Shown: positions 11,322 to 22,755 of the stretch, piece by piece
How the letters are laid out: each line of letters opens with the position of its first letter
How positions within the stretch are numbered: the stretch's first letter is position 1
Origin: Lomentospora prolificans
Taxonomy: Eukaryota > Ascomycota > Sordariomycetes > Microascales > Microascaceae
Reading direction: 5' to 3'
Assembly: GCA_029532625.1 (NCBI GenBank)
Contig: JARFXM010000003.1
Location: 4,092,001 to 4,156,000, forward strand
Length of the DNA stretch: 64,000 nt
Program-made: the position numbers and the translations under genes
The notes under the pieces: model-generated
Told to the model about the DNA's origin: nothing
The model's input: only the letters and a program-made list of their open reading frames with translations
Database searches by the model: none

Positions 11322-13962
11322 TCACCAGCCGTCTCCCCAGCCGTCATCATCCATGTTGCTTTCCTTAGGTGCCAGATTAATCTTCTTAGTAGGTGCAGAT
11401 TTTGATGAAGAGGTTACGCGCGTCGCGGGAGAAGTTGATTTGAGAGCGCCAGAAGTAGAGGACTTGGGTTTCGCCAATCCTTTTGGCAGGGGCTTTCCGC
11501 CTGATTTCTTCTGGGATTGAGCCGCAAGCCACCCAGCAAAGTCGGGTTCACTGCCATCATCATATGCGAAACTGCTAGTGGCTGGAGACTTCTGTGGGGC
11601 CTTTCCCTTATCGTCTTCAGGCGTGTCGAAAAAGGTATCGTCGTCACCCATGTCTCCCCAAGCATCGGCTCCGTCATTATCATTGTCTTGAAACATGGCC
11701 TCCGTATTGCTAGCTGTCGAGGAGGCTCGCGATACAGTGGGGGGAGGAGACTTGACAGCTTGTCTATGGAGCGCAGATGCTGATGACTGGCTAGCGGGTT
11801 TGTTGGACGAGGGTCCAGGAGATGGTACGGGTTTGGGGGTAACGGCTCCATTTTCTTGAATATCACCTGCTGCAGTTGATAGTTTGTTGGTAAAGGATGA
11901 TATGGCCCAGCCAGCCCAAGCAGCAGCGGCGGATTCGCTTGGCTGGGGCGTGCTCATCCGCGGAGTAGAACCATCGGATGAGTTCGCTGGGGGCAGGGCC
12001 GTGTCCGGCATGGCTTCCGCTGCCTTGCGAGTTTTTTGGATGTAGACATCAATGGTTTTGTTCACCTGGTCACGGACTAACTTTTCCTTATCGATTAGCA
12101 GGGGACACATCGATGGCAGAATTCGAGTAGCGCAGTCCTCGTCGTTAAAGTATTCGCTTGTCACAGCCAACGCCAAAAGGGCAGCATTTCTTGCGTGAAC
12201 GAATGGATCACGCAATGACCGGCTAAATGCGGCGATCAGGACTTTAGATCTCGTGGAGCCGCTCAAATGCTTTGCCATTTTGCCCAAGCAGATGGTAGTA
12301 TTCGTCCGAATACCTGGTTGCTCATCGTTCGCTGTCTTGGCGAGGTATTTCAGCAGTTCGCCGTTGATCGTGCGGTCTGACAGTTTAGGGACGATTACAA
12401 GAACAGATTTCAGCGTTTGCTCGCGGACCACCGGGGCCACATCAGTAAACCCGGTGACCAGCTGGGGAAATATCTTGTCGTTAACCACCTTCTGTGGTAG
12501 CCTATCGATGATCAGCGGTAGGCCATCCAAAAGGCAAACCCGAATAGCCCGGTCGGGGTTTCCGAACAGACGGATGACTACAGGAGTAACTCGAGAGTCG
12601 AAGTCATCATTAGAAAGATTCCCAGAAATCTTTAGGACGACCTCAAGGGCTTTGGGACCGCCACCGCCGAACTCGACAGATTTGAGAAGCTCCGGAAGCA
12701 CCTTCATTTTGAGGAAGTCTTCAGGGAACTCATCGGAAAGCTCAGCAAGTTCACTATGCCTGTCAGTCTCGAGAAGTACAGCCAATGCCTTCCAGATGAA
12801 ACTAACCTCAGGACCTCCTCTCGTTCTTCGGGAGATTTCACACCTAAATTTTCGATATCATCGGTGATTTTGATAATCGGGATATCGAAGAAGGCACCAT
12901 TTCTGCGACCCATTTCGAGAAAGTTTGCTACGCTAATACGAGCCTTTGGGTTCGCGTTAACTAGCCGCTTGTAGCTTGAGTGCATCGACGGCGGGATGCT
13001 GCTAGTTTGGCCTGCCTGGTCCCCGCCGGCATAGGAGCCATTAAAAACTTCGTAAATCAAGACCCCCATGTTGAAGGAGTCAACAGCTACATGGGGGTTC
13101 TTCTTGATAGCATCCCAGCCGTTGCGTGCTAATTCGGGTGGGGCATAGCGTGCCGCATCTGGGACCAGACTGCCGTAGGTCTATACTGGAGTTAGCGATG
13201 TCGGGCTGAGGTCGTTTGGGCAGTCACTCACGTATATGATGGCCTCATCGTCCTTTATATCACTCAATACTTCAAATCCACCAAGCTTCCACTCTCCACT
13301 CTCTGACGTGTAGACTGATCCGACCTTGAGATTTCCGTGGATGGAAGAAGCGTCTTTGTTTATAAACTTGACAGTATTCTGGAAGCAATGCCATTAGCCA
13401 CCTGGAAGCCTGAAATCGCGATATAGATCTGCGTACGGCGACAGTATGAAGGCCCCACTTCATGGCCTCCTCCGTAAGACTCTTTCTCTTTACATGCCAC
13501 CTGAGCGGAACGAGCCTTTCCGTGGCTATGTATATGTATGTATCTGTCTAATCCGGGGTCAGTCGGAATCAGACTTTCGTTATTGCGAAGAGAGTGATAG
13601 CGCAATACCTCGACTGTATCGAGGACCTTAATGACACCGGGATGGCGCAGAGTTCGAAGTTTCTTAAGTGCATTTCGAGCGAGAGGAAGTCGTGCTCGAT
13701 TCGCAGTTATATCGAAGGAAAATATGCTACATTTAGAACCGTCTTCCTATAATTCAGTCAGAAGAGAACGCAGATTCATCATCAATACAGGCACGCGCAA
13801 TGGGCAAAGGATAGCTTCACGTTAGGGGAAACTGCATACTCGCTTGGTCCCATTGTGAAGGGCCCAGATTGATTCGTCGATGTCCACCTTGTCCCCAAAC
13901 GAATAGGGAAACGGGGGCCCTTTCGCCATGGCCGAGGCCACAGCTGACTTCAAAAAGTCCAT
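11322..13962 (-). CDS. cex1: CEX1/SCYL1-type pseudokinase with HEAT repeats
   Basis: Six exons (13962-13840, 13746-13609, 13547-13437, 13378-13232, 13180-12807, 12753-11322) give 774 aa, close to yeast Cex1. The N-terminus MDFLKSAVASAMAKGPPFPY is the family start. A kinase-like fold follows, but HRD is replaced by IHGN (137-140) and DFG by GGF (about 157-159), so it is a pseudokinase. YAPPEL is the APE-like motif. The middle contains HEAT repeats starting near KMKVLPELLKSVEFGGGG. The C-terminus is disordered, with alternating acidic and Trp/Gly motifs, ending DDDGWGDGW. By family knowledge it binds COPI or clathrin coats and takes part in tRNA nuclear export and Golgi traffic. All five introns are 51-93 nt with CTAAC/CTGAC-like branch points. 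A dispersed repeat lies about 100 bp upstream of the start. Confidence 0.94.
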
Positions 13963-14060
13963 GGCGCGGCACGGTTGGGTAAGCGTAGATCGTCAAGCCG
14001 GGTACGGTACTAGGTTGTGGTCGCCGGGGGGGGAAACTCTGCCGATGCTGAAGAGTGACG

Positions 14061-14291
14061 GGGAGCGGGAGGGTTCAACAATGATAAAAGCGATTCCGGG
14101 CCCGGCACTTTATGGTGGTGATGGTATCAAACGGAGAAGCGCTCGCCAAGGGTAGATGCTCAATGTAAAACAGGGTGTCCAGGGGCCACGGTTTAGAGAG
14201 GTTCTAGAATTCTTGACAGCGAATGCAAATAAGAGCCCCTCATCAGGCTGAGCGACATCATCGAACCAACAAGCGAGACACCAGAGCCTGG
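14061..14291 (+). repeat. 231-bp dispersed repeat, copy A
   Basis: This matches 62389-62619 in the same orientation without indels. By eye there are seven substitutions (five transitions, two transversions), about 97% identity. It sits within the upstream region of CEX1. It has no long open frame, no clear terminal inverted repeat and no TG...CA ends, and no target-site duplication was evident. It may be a short non-autonomous element or a fragment of a larger family. Confidence 0.92.
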
Positions 14292-16007
14292 GAGCAAGGT
14301 ACCACGGGCCCGCTACGCGCCCCTGGAAGGCCGACCTACCCAGCTTGGATAGGTCACGTAACTCGACCAGGCCAGCATCTTTTGGGGGGTTAAGTTGCTA
14401 ACCTACAGTGGCCGCCAGCAGCTCCACAGCAGTAAATACTTTGTTCCACACCTCATTGCTGCTCCATAATGTCTCGGTCGGCAAGAACCCCACGAAGCCT
14501 ACATTGAGCTATGTACGTTTGGAGCACTAGACAATTGATACATGGACGATAGGAAGAATCTTCGTCTTGGCGGTCCAAAGCGATCGCTCAATATATTATG
14601 AGATGTCCTGTCCAGCGTCAATGACGGCTATCGTTGAGGGTCCCCGCTGGCCACTGGCTTGTTGGCCTGACGCGAGAGGGGATTGTCTCCACTATTACTT
14701 GAAGTTGTCGAATGCGCCGGACACTTCCCTATCCGGAAGTGCCTGGCGGGTTCAAAGTCGGGGACTCTAATTTTAGGCGCTCGGGCCCAATGGTTGGCCT
14801 ATTGCAGCCATCCGTCGCCTGTCGACTAAAGTTCCTGGAGCCTTGTGTTAAGTTTTGTCCAGTGGCTCAACTTCTCCAACTTCAACTTGGAACTTTATTC
14901 CTCACTTTCCTCCCACCCTGATCACCTAAGCACCTTGGGGAAAGTTGCCTATGCCGTCGCCACCTCCGAATTTGTCCCATTCATGGATATGTTCTAATCC
15001 TTCAACCCAAGGTCTCCATCTCTCCGCGAGCGGAGCGGCCATTATAGCTAAAACACGACGCTCTCATCGCCGTCCCACTAGCATTGCATCTTCGCCTTGC
15101 CGAAGCGCCCTTTCGCCGGTCACCCCCGCTGTTCCGACTCTATGAACGGATTGACTGGGACCCGGTAGGATTTCTGCTGGAGGGGTGAAGGAGGTGTGTG
15201 GAGGATTTATCTTCTTCTCGCTCTACGGACTTCCCTTGCGCCAGGTACGGTTCCATCTTTTGTCTCTTATCATTCCGAGCCGTGATTTCACCGTCTGTCT
15301 CCATGATGAGCTTTGGTAAAAGGTCGGACTACCAAGGGCCCTTCTGGGGTTATCGTAGCATCAGTTTCTGCCGCTCTTGCCGCTACGACCGAGTCCAGTG
15401 GCATGTCCACTTGAGCATCGCCCAGCGAACCGCACATTTGGTTCATCGGCGCCGCTGAGATACTGAAGTGGGGACATGAACACCAGCACATTTGGAGTCG
15501 CGAGTTCCACAATTCCGTGAACTCGGGACCAAAGGCCGTGCTTAACAGCCTGGAGCCCTCGAGGCTTGCCTCAGGGCCGTGGTGCCAATTGACTTACCCA
15601 CCTTAGCGCAAGATACTGACTACGCTTAAAACCGCTGAGGCCCTGCATGATGACTGAACAAATAGCTGAAAAGATCTGATGATCAACTCTCATTACAACT
15701 ACTCTTATCAGAACACTCCTACACGCTATGGCATGCTGACTCGGTTTTGATTCAGCGATAGGGATATCGCGTCGCATCGCGTGTCGAATAGCTACTTCAC
15801 CTATAGAGTATATGCCCTCCCAGGAAGTGAATGAGGTAGGTGTTTTGTGCATCACCCGTCAACCCCGACAGTGTAAAATCACAACTATCCCACCCTACGG
15901 GGGAGTCTGACCGAGCTAACAATGTTGGGCCTTTGATAGCAGGAAGGCTTTGTATTCACTTTGAGTGCAACCAGTACCCGGCAAGGCTGGTTAGCGCGGG
16001 TTCCATC
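14292..16007. other. Intergenic between CEX1 and the 476-aa gene
   Basis: This is the spacer between divergent genes, with the promoter of the 476-aa gene at its right end. Open minus stretches at 15288-15512 and 15571-15855 have a weakly protein-like feel but lack a convincing gene model. Nothing else recognised. Confidence 0.45.
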
Positions 16008-17438
16008 ATGAGCTCGACCTCCCCAAACACAGGAGGACAAGTTGCAACTAGTGCCCCGCTCTCCTCTTTTTCGAGGAGCATCGGGCTGAACGGGCCGCAC
16101 ACGGTAGCCTGCGGCGCCCTTGGGTCATCTTCTTCCCAACCTACCTTCCGCCATCCGGCTGAACCTTATTTCTCTCTCAATTGTGGAGATATCTTTTTAA
16201 ATGAAGGACGGCAGGACGGGGGTGGAGCACTGCCACCCTGGGACTTCGCCGTTTATGAGCAGAAACCAGCGAGCGGTCGTACAGACTCCTACCCACTGGG
16301 TCCTAATGAGCTGCGTGCGCGAGTGATAGCTAGGCACAACATAGCTGCTGCTGTTGGCGCGAAAGAAATCCCTTCCCCTGGTTCAAAATCATCGACACCG
16401 TCTCGACAGGTAAGGACCAAGCAAGGATCTCCTATTAACCGCAGCCCTGTAGCCTCAAAACCGGCAGGGCTTACATCCAACGCTCGATTTCCGACTACCG
16501 GTAAGCCCCCACTCACGGGTGCTGTACCCATAAGAAACGAAGATCCGGACGTGCATGCGTTTAAAGGTACACCGGCGCCCCTCCCTAAGGAGACCCCGCT
16601 GAGAGACATGGTGGAGCATCCAAACCAAGACCGACCTCAATCATCTGGTCGGCCTGTGCGGACCCCCACAAAACGCAGACGCACAGCTATATCCGATGAT
16701 AGCGATACAGATGGCGCAGCAGCCGCCATACAAGAATTCGTCACTTCTGCGAAGGACCCCGATACTTCTTCTAGGGAGGAGAGTCGCGAGACTAGTGTTG
16801 CTATCACCGCCCCTGTCCTGACGCCCCGCAGGCGCACTCAACAGAGGAGGGAACGAAGGCAAGAAGCGGCCCGAATAGTGGACCAAGACAAGTTCGACAA
16901 GCTGATATACGCCCAAGAAGGGGCTGCCAAGCCACCGGCTGGTGTTTCACTCCGAGATCCGATGGCCCTCATCAATGGAGAAGGATCCATGAGAGGTAGC
17001 AGTAAGCCTAAAGCCGAGGACCCTCGTCTCTATCTTCCTGTCGACCCAAGAATCCATTGGAATCACAACAAACCCCAAGAGTGGTATGATAAACGAATGG
17101 AAGAGATCCGCCTGCGCGGAGGGCGGAAAGCCAACTTTGGAAAGGCGGCCTCCCGCATCCGAGACAAGCGACGAGAAGAAGCCATGGTTCGCAGTGTCAC
17201 CTCATTCGGCTTGTCAAACAACGAGCCGGGATCGGAGAAGTTTGGTCGGCCAATGGACTTTAGTGACGTTCCCGTGTCCGACCTCCCAGATATGGTGAAG
17301 TCTAATCCGAACTGGATGAAGGCCGTGGCATGGATGCGCGAATGCCGGGAGAAATCAGTTGAAAGGCGAAAAGAAATCGAACGACTAAAAAAAAGGGACC
17401 TTCCCTGGAAACATCTCCTCGGCCCAAGTGGGCTCTAA
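16008..17438 (+). CDS. Unrecognised basic, mostly disordered protein
   Basis: A single-exon frame of 476 aa starts at ATG 16008 (MSSTSPNTGG). The frame is open further upstream to 15840, but the residues there look non-coding and the region contains a GCTAAC/TTTGATAG element, so an untranslated intron or leader is likely. The first 300 residues are rich in Ser, Pro, Thr and Arg. The C-terminal third is denser and probably conserved: LYLPVDPRIHWNHNKPQEWY (about 365-384), an Arg/Lys-rich helix with RIRDKRREEA, an FGLSNNEPG turn, then NPNWMKAVAWMRECRE and a terminal Lys/Arg/Glu helix ending DLPWKHLLGPSGL. No signal peptide or membrane segment. The basic helices suggest nucleic-acid or protein binding, but I cannot assign a function. 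An apparent GTAAGG donor near 16410 would give an intron of about 43 nt and is not used in this model. Confidence 0.8.
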   Translation: MSSTSPNTGGQVATSAPLSSFSRSIGLNGPHTVACGALGSSSSQPTFRHPAEPYFSLNCGDIFLNEGRQDGGGALPPWDFAVYEQKPASGRTDSYPLGPNELRARVIARHNIAAAVGAKEIPSPGSKSSTPSRQVRTKQGSPINRSPVASKPAGLTSNARFPTTGKPPLTGAVPIRNEDPDVHAFKGTPAPLPKETPLRDMVEHPNQDRPQSSGRPVRTPTKRRRTAISDDSDTDGAAAAIQEFVTSAKDPDTSSREESRETSVAITAPVLTPRRRTQQRRERRQEAARIVDQDKFDKLIYAQEGAAKPPAGVSLRDPMALINGEGSMRGSSKPKAEDPRLYLPVDPRIHWNHNKPQEWYDKRMEEIRLRGGRKANFGKAASRIRDKRREEAMVRSVTSFGLSNNEPGSEKFGRPMDFSDVPVSDLPDMVKSNPNWMKAVAWMRECREKSVERRKEIERLKKRDLPWKHLLGPSGL

Positions 17439-18048
17439 TGGGGACTGTCCTGGAGATATAGATTTACACGGATTTTGTGATGATGGTTAGGGCTTCTTAT
17501 CAGGGACGGAGTTTGGGAAGGGTGCATTAATGGCCGCGAATTATGATACCTCGACTGGGTTTTCTGCTTCGTTGTCTTCCTGTTGATCTGTCGCGCTTCA
17601 TTCACGAGATCACCTTCCTGTATTTGACATGTTGATGACCCTTTTTGCGAGATACTGAACTGAGCTCTAACTGGCTCTTTTTCTTGAGGGAACGAATATA
17701 TGAGCGAATGGCCCAGAAAGTAAACGTCTCACAAACTACTCTGAACCTTTGTTGGCAGGAGCGAACGGCCGACTCGACCGGCCCGTTCGATTGGGGCGCT
17801 GCTGTCTCGCCGACTTCGTGCCTCGCACCTTCTCATGTCAAATCCCGCGGTTGGTGGGGGTGCGCCTTCCCACATTCCCCAATCCGGAACCTACGAAGTA
17901 CTCGGCTGAAGATTTCCCCACAATGTGCGAGAGCTGGCGAATGGTAGCACCCCAATTTTGTACACCCCATCTTAGATTCGCGAGACCCTTGGGAATTTTT
18001 TCCCTTCCCAAACCAAGAGTATGCACTGTTAAGAGTCACCACAGGACC
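17439..18048. other. Intergenic: 3' region of the 476-aa gene and aconitase promoter
   Basis: A 610-bp spacer between two tandem plus-strand genes. It must hold the terminator of the first and the promoter of the second. No other structure seen. Confidence 0.6.
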
Positions 18049-20558
18049 ATGGCTCCAATTGACCTTGCCAGGCATTCTAGCCACCTCACTAGGGTTTGTG
18101 TCTCTCACAATGGGCTTCGTTATCTCCTTAGATTTCACTCTAATCGTATTTGAATCTCCAGGGCTTCGTCCAGCGGGGCTTGCTCCGCCCGTCCACTCTC
18201 CGATCCTCCTCCTACGCTCGGCGGTATTCGACTTCCCCGGGCTACGGGCTCCCCACACCCGTCTACGAGAGGCTTTACAACAAGTACACTCAGGTCCGAC
18301 GAGTGCTCGGTGCCCAGAGGCTAACCCTCGCGGAAAAGATCCTCTACAGCCATCTCGATAACCCCGAGGAGAACCTTCTAGTTAATACCGATAATGGCAA
18401 GAGCATCCGTGGCAAGGCTAATCTGCGCCTTAAGCCCGACCGTGTGAACATGCAAGACGCTTCTGCCCAGATGGCGCTGCTTCAATTCATGTCTTGCAAC
18501 CTTGCCCAGCCTGCGATACCCGCCAGCATCCACTGCGATCACCTTATTGTGGGCTCTCGCGGAGCCGAGGACGATCTGGAGGCTGGCATCCAGACGAACA
18601 AGGAGGTGTTTGACTTCCTGGAGTCCGCTGCGAAGAAATATGGCATGGACTTCTGGCCCCCCGGTGCTGGTATTATTCACCAGACCGTCCTCGAAAATTA
18701 TGCCATTCCCGGCCTCATGATGCTTGGAACCGACAGTCACAGCCCGAATGCTGGCGGTCTTTGTACGATAACCATCGGTGTTGGCGGTGCTGACGCGGTT
18801 GAGGCCCTTGTTGGTGCTCCCTGGGAGTTGAAGGCTCCCAAGATTCTTGGTGTTAATCTGACTGGCAAGCTTAGCGACTGGGTCTCGCCCAAGGACGTGA
18901 TTCTCAACCTCGCTGGCCAATTGACTGTGCGGGGTGGTACTGGTTTCATCATCGAGTACTTCGGCCCCGGAGTTGATACCCTCAGCCTTACTGGTATGGC
19001 CACCATCTGCAACATGGGTGCTGAGGTTGGCGCTACCACCTCCATCTTCCCCTTCACCGCTGCTTCTAGCCGTTACCTCGAGGCTACTCGCCGTTTGCAG
19101 GAGAGCAAGAACGCCGACGCTCTCCAGAGTTTCCCCGGAAAGGAGGCGCCTGAAGACCTGTACTTCAAGTTCAGGGCGGATGCCGGTGCTGAGTACGACC
19201 AGGTCATCAACATCAACCTTTCCGAGCTCGAGCCTTACATCAACGGCCCCTTCACCCCCGATCTTGCCACTCCCCTTTCTAAGTTCAAGGACGTCATCAA
19301 GGAGGAGTCCTGGCCCGAGCAACTGTCTGCTGGCCTTATTGGAAGCTGCACCAACAGCTCTTATGAGGACATGACCCGTGTCGAGAGCCTTCTCAAAGAT
19401 GCCGCTGCGGCTGGAATTCAGCCCGCCGCCGACTTCTACATCACCCCAGGTAGCGAGCAGATTAGGGCTACTCTTGAGCGTGATGGCACCTTGAAGACTT
19501 TCGAGCAAGCAGGTGGCATTGTCCTATCCAACGCGTGCGGCCCTTGTATTGGCCAGTGGCAGCGCCAGGACGGCGTCACCAAGGGCACCCCAAATGCGAT
19601 TCTTACCTCTTATAACCGTAACTTCCGCGGCCGAAACGATGGGAACCCTCAGACGATGAACTTCTTAGCGTCGCCAGAGATTGTCACAGCCATGGCCTTT
19701 GCCGGCTCAACGACATTTAACCCTATGACTGATTCCATCAAGACCCCTGATGGCAAGGACTTCCGCTTCTCTCCTCCCCGCGGCCTTGAGGGACCTCCTA
19801 CTCCCTTTGTCGCTGGTGAGGAGAAACTTCTGCCTCTTTCCCAGCCTGCCGACGGCAACGTTGCCATCGCTATTTCTCCCACCTCGGAGCGTCTCGCCTT
19901 CCTCGAGCCGTTCGACCCATTCCCTGAGGGTGATTTAACGGGCCTCAAGGTCCTTGTCAAGGTTACTGGCAAGTGCACGACCGACACCATCTCCGCCGCG
20001 GGCCCCTGGCTCAAGTACAAGGGTCATCTCCCCAACATTAGCACCAACACCCTCAACACTGCCGTTAATGCCGAAACCGGCGAGGTCAACGTTGCCTATG
20101 ATCTTGACGGCTCTAAACACACCATCCCCGAACTCGGCCAGCTCTGGAAGGAACGAAACCAGCCTTGGCTTGTTGTTGCCGAGCACAACTACGGCGAGGG
20201 TAGTGCTCGAGAGCACGCTGCTCTGCAACCCAGGTACCTTGGAGCTCGCATCGTCTTAGTCAAGTCGTTTGCTCGTATCCACGAGACCAATCTTAAGAAG
20301 CAAGGTGTCGTCCCGCTCACCTTCGAGAACGAAAGTGACTATGACCTCATTGGCGCCGGCGACGAGGTCAGCACCGTCGGATTGTATGAAATGCTTCAAA
20401 ATGGCGGAAAGGGGGATGTTAGCATCGTGGTGAAGAAGAAGGATTCGGGCGAAGAGGTTCTCATCAAGACAAAACATGCCGTGACCAAGGACCAGGCCGG
20501 CTTCATCCTTGCGGGTAGCGCACTCAACCTACTCTCCAAGCAGGCGGCGGCGGCGTAA
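18049..20558 (+). CDS. aco2: Mitochondrial aconitase, Aco2/AcoB type
   Basis: The long exon 18162-20558 codes for an aconitase-family enzyme. I join it to a short first exon, 18049-18093 (MAPIDLARHSSHLTR), through a 68-nt intron with a CTAAT branch point; total 813 aa. The N-terminus is rich in Arg and Ser, as in a mitochondrial transit peptide. Three cysteines that ligate the 4Fe-4S cluster are visible: GSCTNSS (about 409-415) and NACGPCIGQW (about 471-480). Other family motifs are SIHCDHLI, GTDSHSPNAGGL and, in the swivel domain, EHNYGEGSAREHAAL. The text resembles the second fungal aconitase (yeast ACO2, Aspergillus acoB), linked in yeast to the homocitrate dehydration step of lysine synthesis, rather than the main TCA aconitase. 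The enzyme family is certain; the exact first exon and paralogue role are less so. Confidence 0.9.
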
Positions 20559-21316
20559 ACTACAGCGGGGCGTTTGAAGGTAGATCTCGAAAGGCCTCGT
20601 TTTGAGTCTCTTTCTCTATTTGGATGGTTTTATACAAAAAAGATGCTAGACGACCCGTGGGAAATGGGGATGGATGGATCCATTGTTTCGCCTGTAGATT
20701 AAGCGGGCCTTGCTCTTGTTTTGGTTTCTTTCTGTTCCAAGGGAGTTTGAGCATCTGTCTGTGTTTCTAGACATAGGGTTGTTCTATTGTACAGCTTGTT
20801 CCTTTCCATGTACTGATCTCGTTCCAAGATGCTTTAGAAATGGTGTGTTGTCTACAGTAACCTTGAGCTTAAGGTTGATTCTCAAGGTTCGCAGAGAGAC
20901 CAGAGTAGAGACCCGAGTTAATCGCCTCGGGGGCACCCTCGAATTGCTGGCTGGCTCTATGACAGAGTAGGTCCCAATTGGCGCTTTGGGATAGTGGGGT
21001 TGCCATCAAGTCGGTGGTGGATACACGCTAAAAAAACACAAAGGTTACCGTAGAATTGTCGGATTCCTAATTTTGTAGCTTGTATACTTGATTAGATTAA
21101 GCTGGCCTTTCTCTACTTCGTACCCAGTAATTACATTTTAGCTTATGAGGGAAAGAGCCGCCTGTCAACGACCCCTCCAAGCGCCCCCAACTCCAACTTT
21201 CTCAACTTCACGCCGTGGCCAGCTTCGTCTTCTCTACCTCGATTCCATCACCCCACACCATGGCATAGCCGCATGCCTTGATATAGATTGTTGCCAATTG
21301 CTTATCCTCCTTCAAA
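20559..21316. other. Intergenic: aconitase 3' UTR and LST8 promoter
   Basis: A 758-bp tandem spacer. AT-rich segments at 21020-21140 precede LST8. No coding signal found. Confidence 0.6.
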
Positions 21317-22542
21317 ATGTCTGTCATTCTTTGTACAGGTAAGCAACAATCTACACCATCCCAGAGCTCCTCGTTCATCTCGGCTTCGCTAACTAGATTC
21401 GACAGCCGGTTACGACCATACCATAAGGTGCGCCTCCTCTTCAATTGCTACAATTACGTTTCGCGTCGACCGTAACCCCCATAGTACCGAGGCCATACTC
21501 TAGCCGAGGCCTCTTCGCCACTACGCAAACCACCACCAGACGATGCTGACAAGACGCGCCTTCACAGATTCTGGGAGGCTCTCTCGGGCATTTGCTCCCG
21601 CACCATTCAGCACCCCGAATCCCAGGTCAACCGGCTCTGCATATCCCCCGACAAACGCTTCCTCGCCGCCGCAGGCCATCATACGGTGAAGCTCTACGAC
21701 ATCAAATCCACCAACCCAAACGCTGTGCTCACCTTCGAAGGCCACCAAGGCAATGTGACGGGAGTCGCCTTCCACTGCGAAGGCAAGTGGATGGTTACCA
21801 GTTCCGAAGATGGCACCGTCAAGATCTGGGAAACGAGGAACGGTACGATCCAGAGGAGCTACAATCACTCGTCGCCCGTCAACGACGTCGTCATACACCC
21901 CAACCAGGGAGAGATCATCAGCTGCGATAGGGGTGGGAGCGTGAGAATTTGGGATTTGGCTGAGAACAATTGCTCTCACGACATTATACCTGAGGAAGAC
22001 CAGTCAGTAGCCAGTGTTACCGTCGCCAGCGACGGCTCGCTGCTCTGCGCTGCGAATAACTCGGTACATTTACCTTCTCGTCACATCCGCTTAAGAGTGC
22101 ACCAGCTAACTAGAGTTTCTAGGGCAACGTCTTTATCTGGAAACTAGCACAGAGCCTTGAGCGCACAAATATCCTCCCTATCGCCCAATTCAACGCCCAC
22201 AAAGAGTACATCACCCGCGTCCTACTCTCCCCTGACGTAAAGAAGCTCGCCACCTGCAGCGCCGACCACACCGCCAAGATCTGGGAAGTCCGCGATCTCG
22301 AGCCCTGCCAGATGGACCAGCTGCCGCCTAACCCCTACCCTCTCGAGGCTACTCTAACCGGCCACCAACGCTGGGTCTGGGACTGTGCCTTCTCTGCCGA
22401 CTCGGCCTACCTCGTCACCGCCTGTTCCGACCACTACGCCAGACTTTGGGAGCTCTCCACGCAGACGATTATCCGGCAGTACAACGGGCACCACCGGGGA
22501 GCCGTGTGCGTCGCGCTCAACGATTACTCTGAGACTAGGTAG
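21317..22542 (+). CDS. lst8: LST8/WAT1 WD-repeat subunit of TOR complexes
   Basis: Exons 21317-21338, 21406-21427, 21568-22063 and 22123-22542 give 319 aa, the family length. The protein starts MSVILCTAGYDHTIRFWEALSG and is made entirely of WD repeats, e.g. GTVKIWETRNG, GSVRIWDLAE, NVFIWKLAQS, HTAKIWEVRD and HYARLWELS, so a complete beta-propeller is expected. By family knowledge LST8 binds the TOR kinase domain in TORC1 and TORC2 and supports its activity. The stop codon TAG at 22540-22542 falls right after YSETR, close to where other LST8 proteins end. The two first exons are each only 22 nt. Introns 1 and 3 contain GCTAAC branch points. An open frame continues in frame after the stop and is listed separately. 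Confidence 0.95.
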
Positions 22543-22755
22543 AACGAGCAAGCGGAGGGCGCGACGTTCAAGGATTCGCCCAAGGGCGGCAATGGCGAGG
22601 AAGAGGACGACGATCCTACGCCGCGGGCTCAGCAGAGCGGGAAACCGAGGTCAGAAGCGGAGGGCTTTCCTCTGGCCGACGAAGATGAAGATGACGATCC
22701 GACACCACGGGCTTCGATGCTCGGGAAGAATCTGTTATCGTCAAGAGGTCGCTGA
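22543..22755 (+). other. 70-codon acidic open frame in frame with LST8, directly after its TAG
   Basis: The codon after the LST8 stop begins an open frame in the same phase, NEQAEGATFKDSPKGG..., that runs 70 codons to a TGA at 22753-22755. Its composition is protein-like: acidic runs, two copies of DDDPTPRA, and an end GKNLLSSRGR. It could be the 3' UTR by chance, a former C-terminal extension cut off by a new stop, a read-through extension, or a sequence error at the TAG. No methionine starts it. Confidence 0.6.

Noticed and set aside
15288..15855. Two open minus frames upstream of the 476-aa gene
   Set aside because: Slightly protein-like but without a start, splice pair or motif that would join them into a gene.
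16410..16452. Candidate 43-nt intron in the 476-aa gene
   Set aside because: Shorter than any other intron here, would shift the frame, and the uninterrupted frame continues well.
18378..19508. 376-codon open minus frame
   Set aside because: It lies entirely antisense to the aconitase exon. Such mirror frames arise from strong codon bias in well-expressed fungal genes, and the sequence resembles no protein family.
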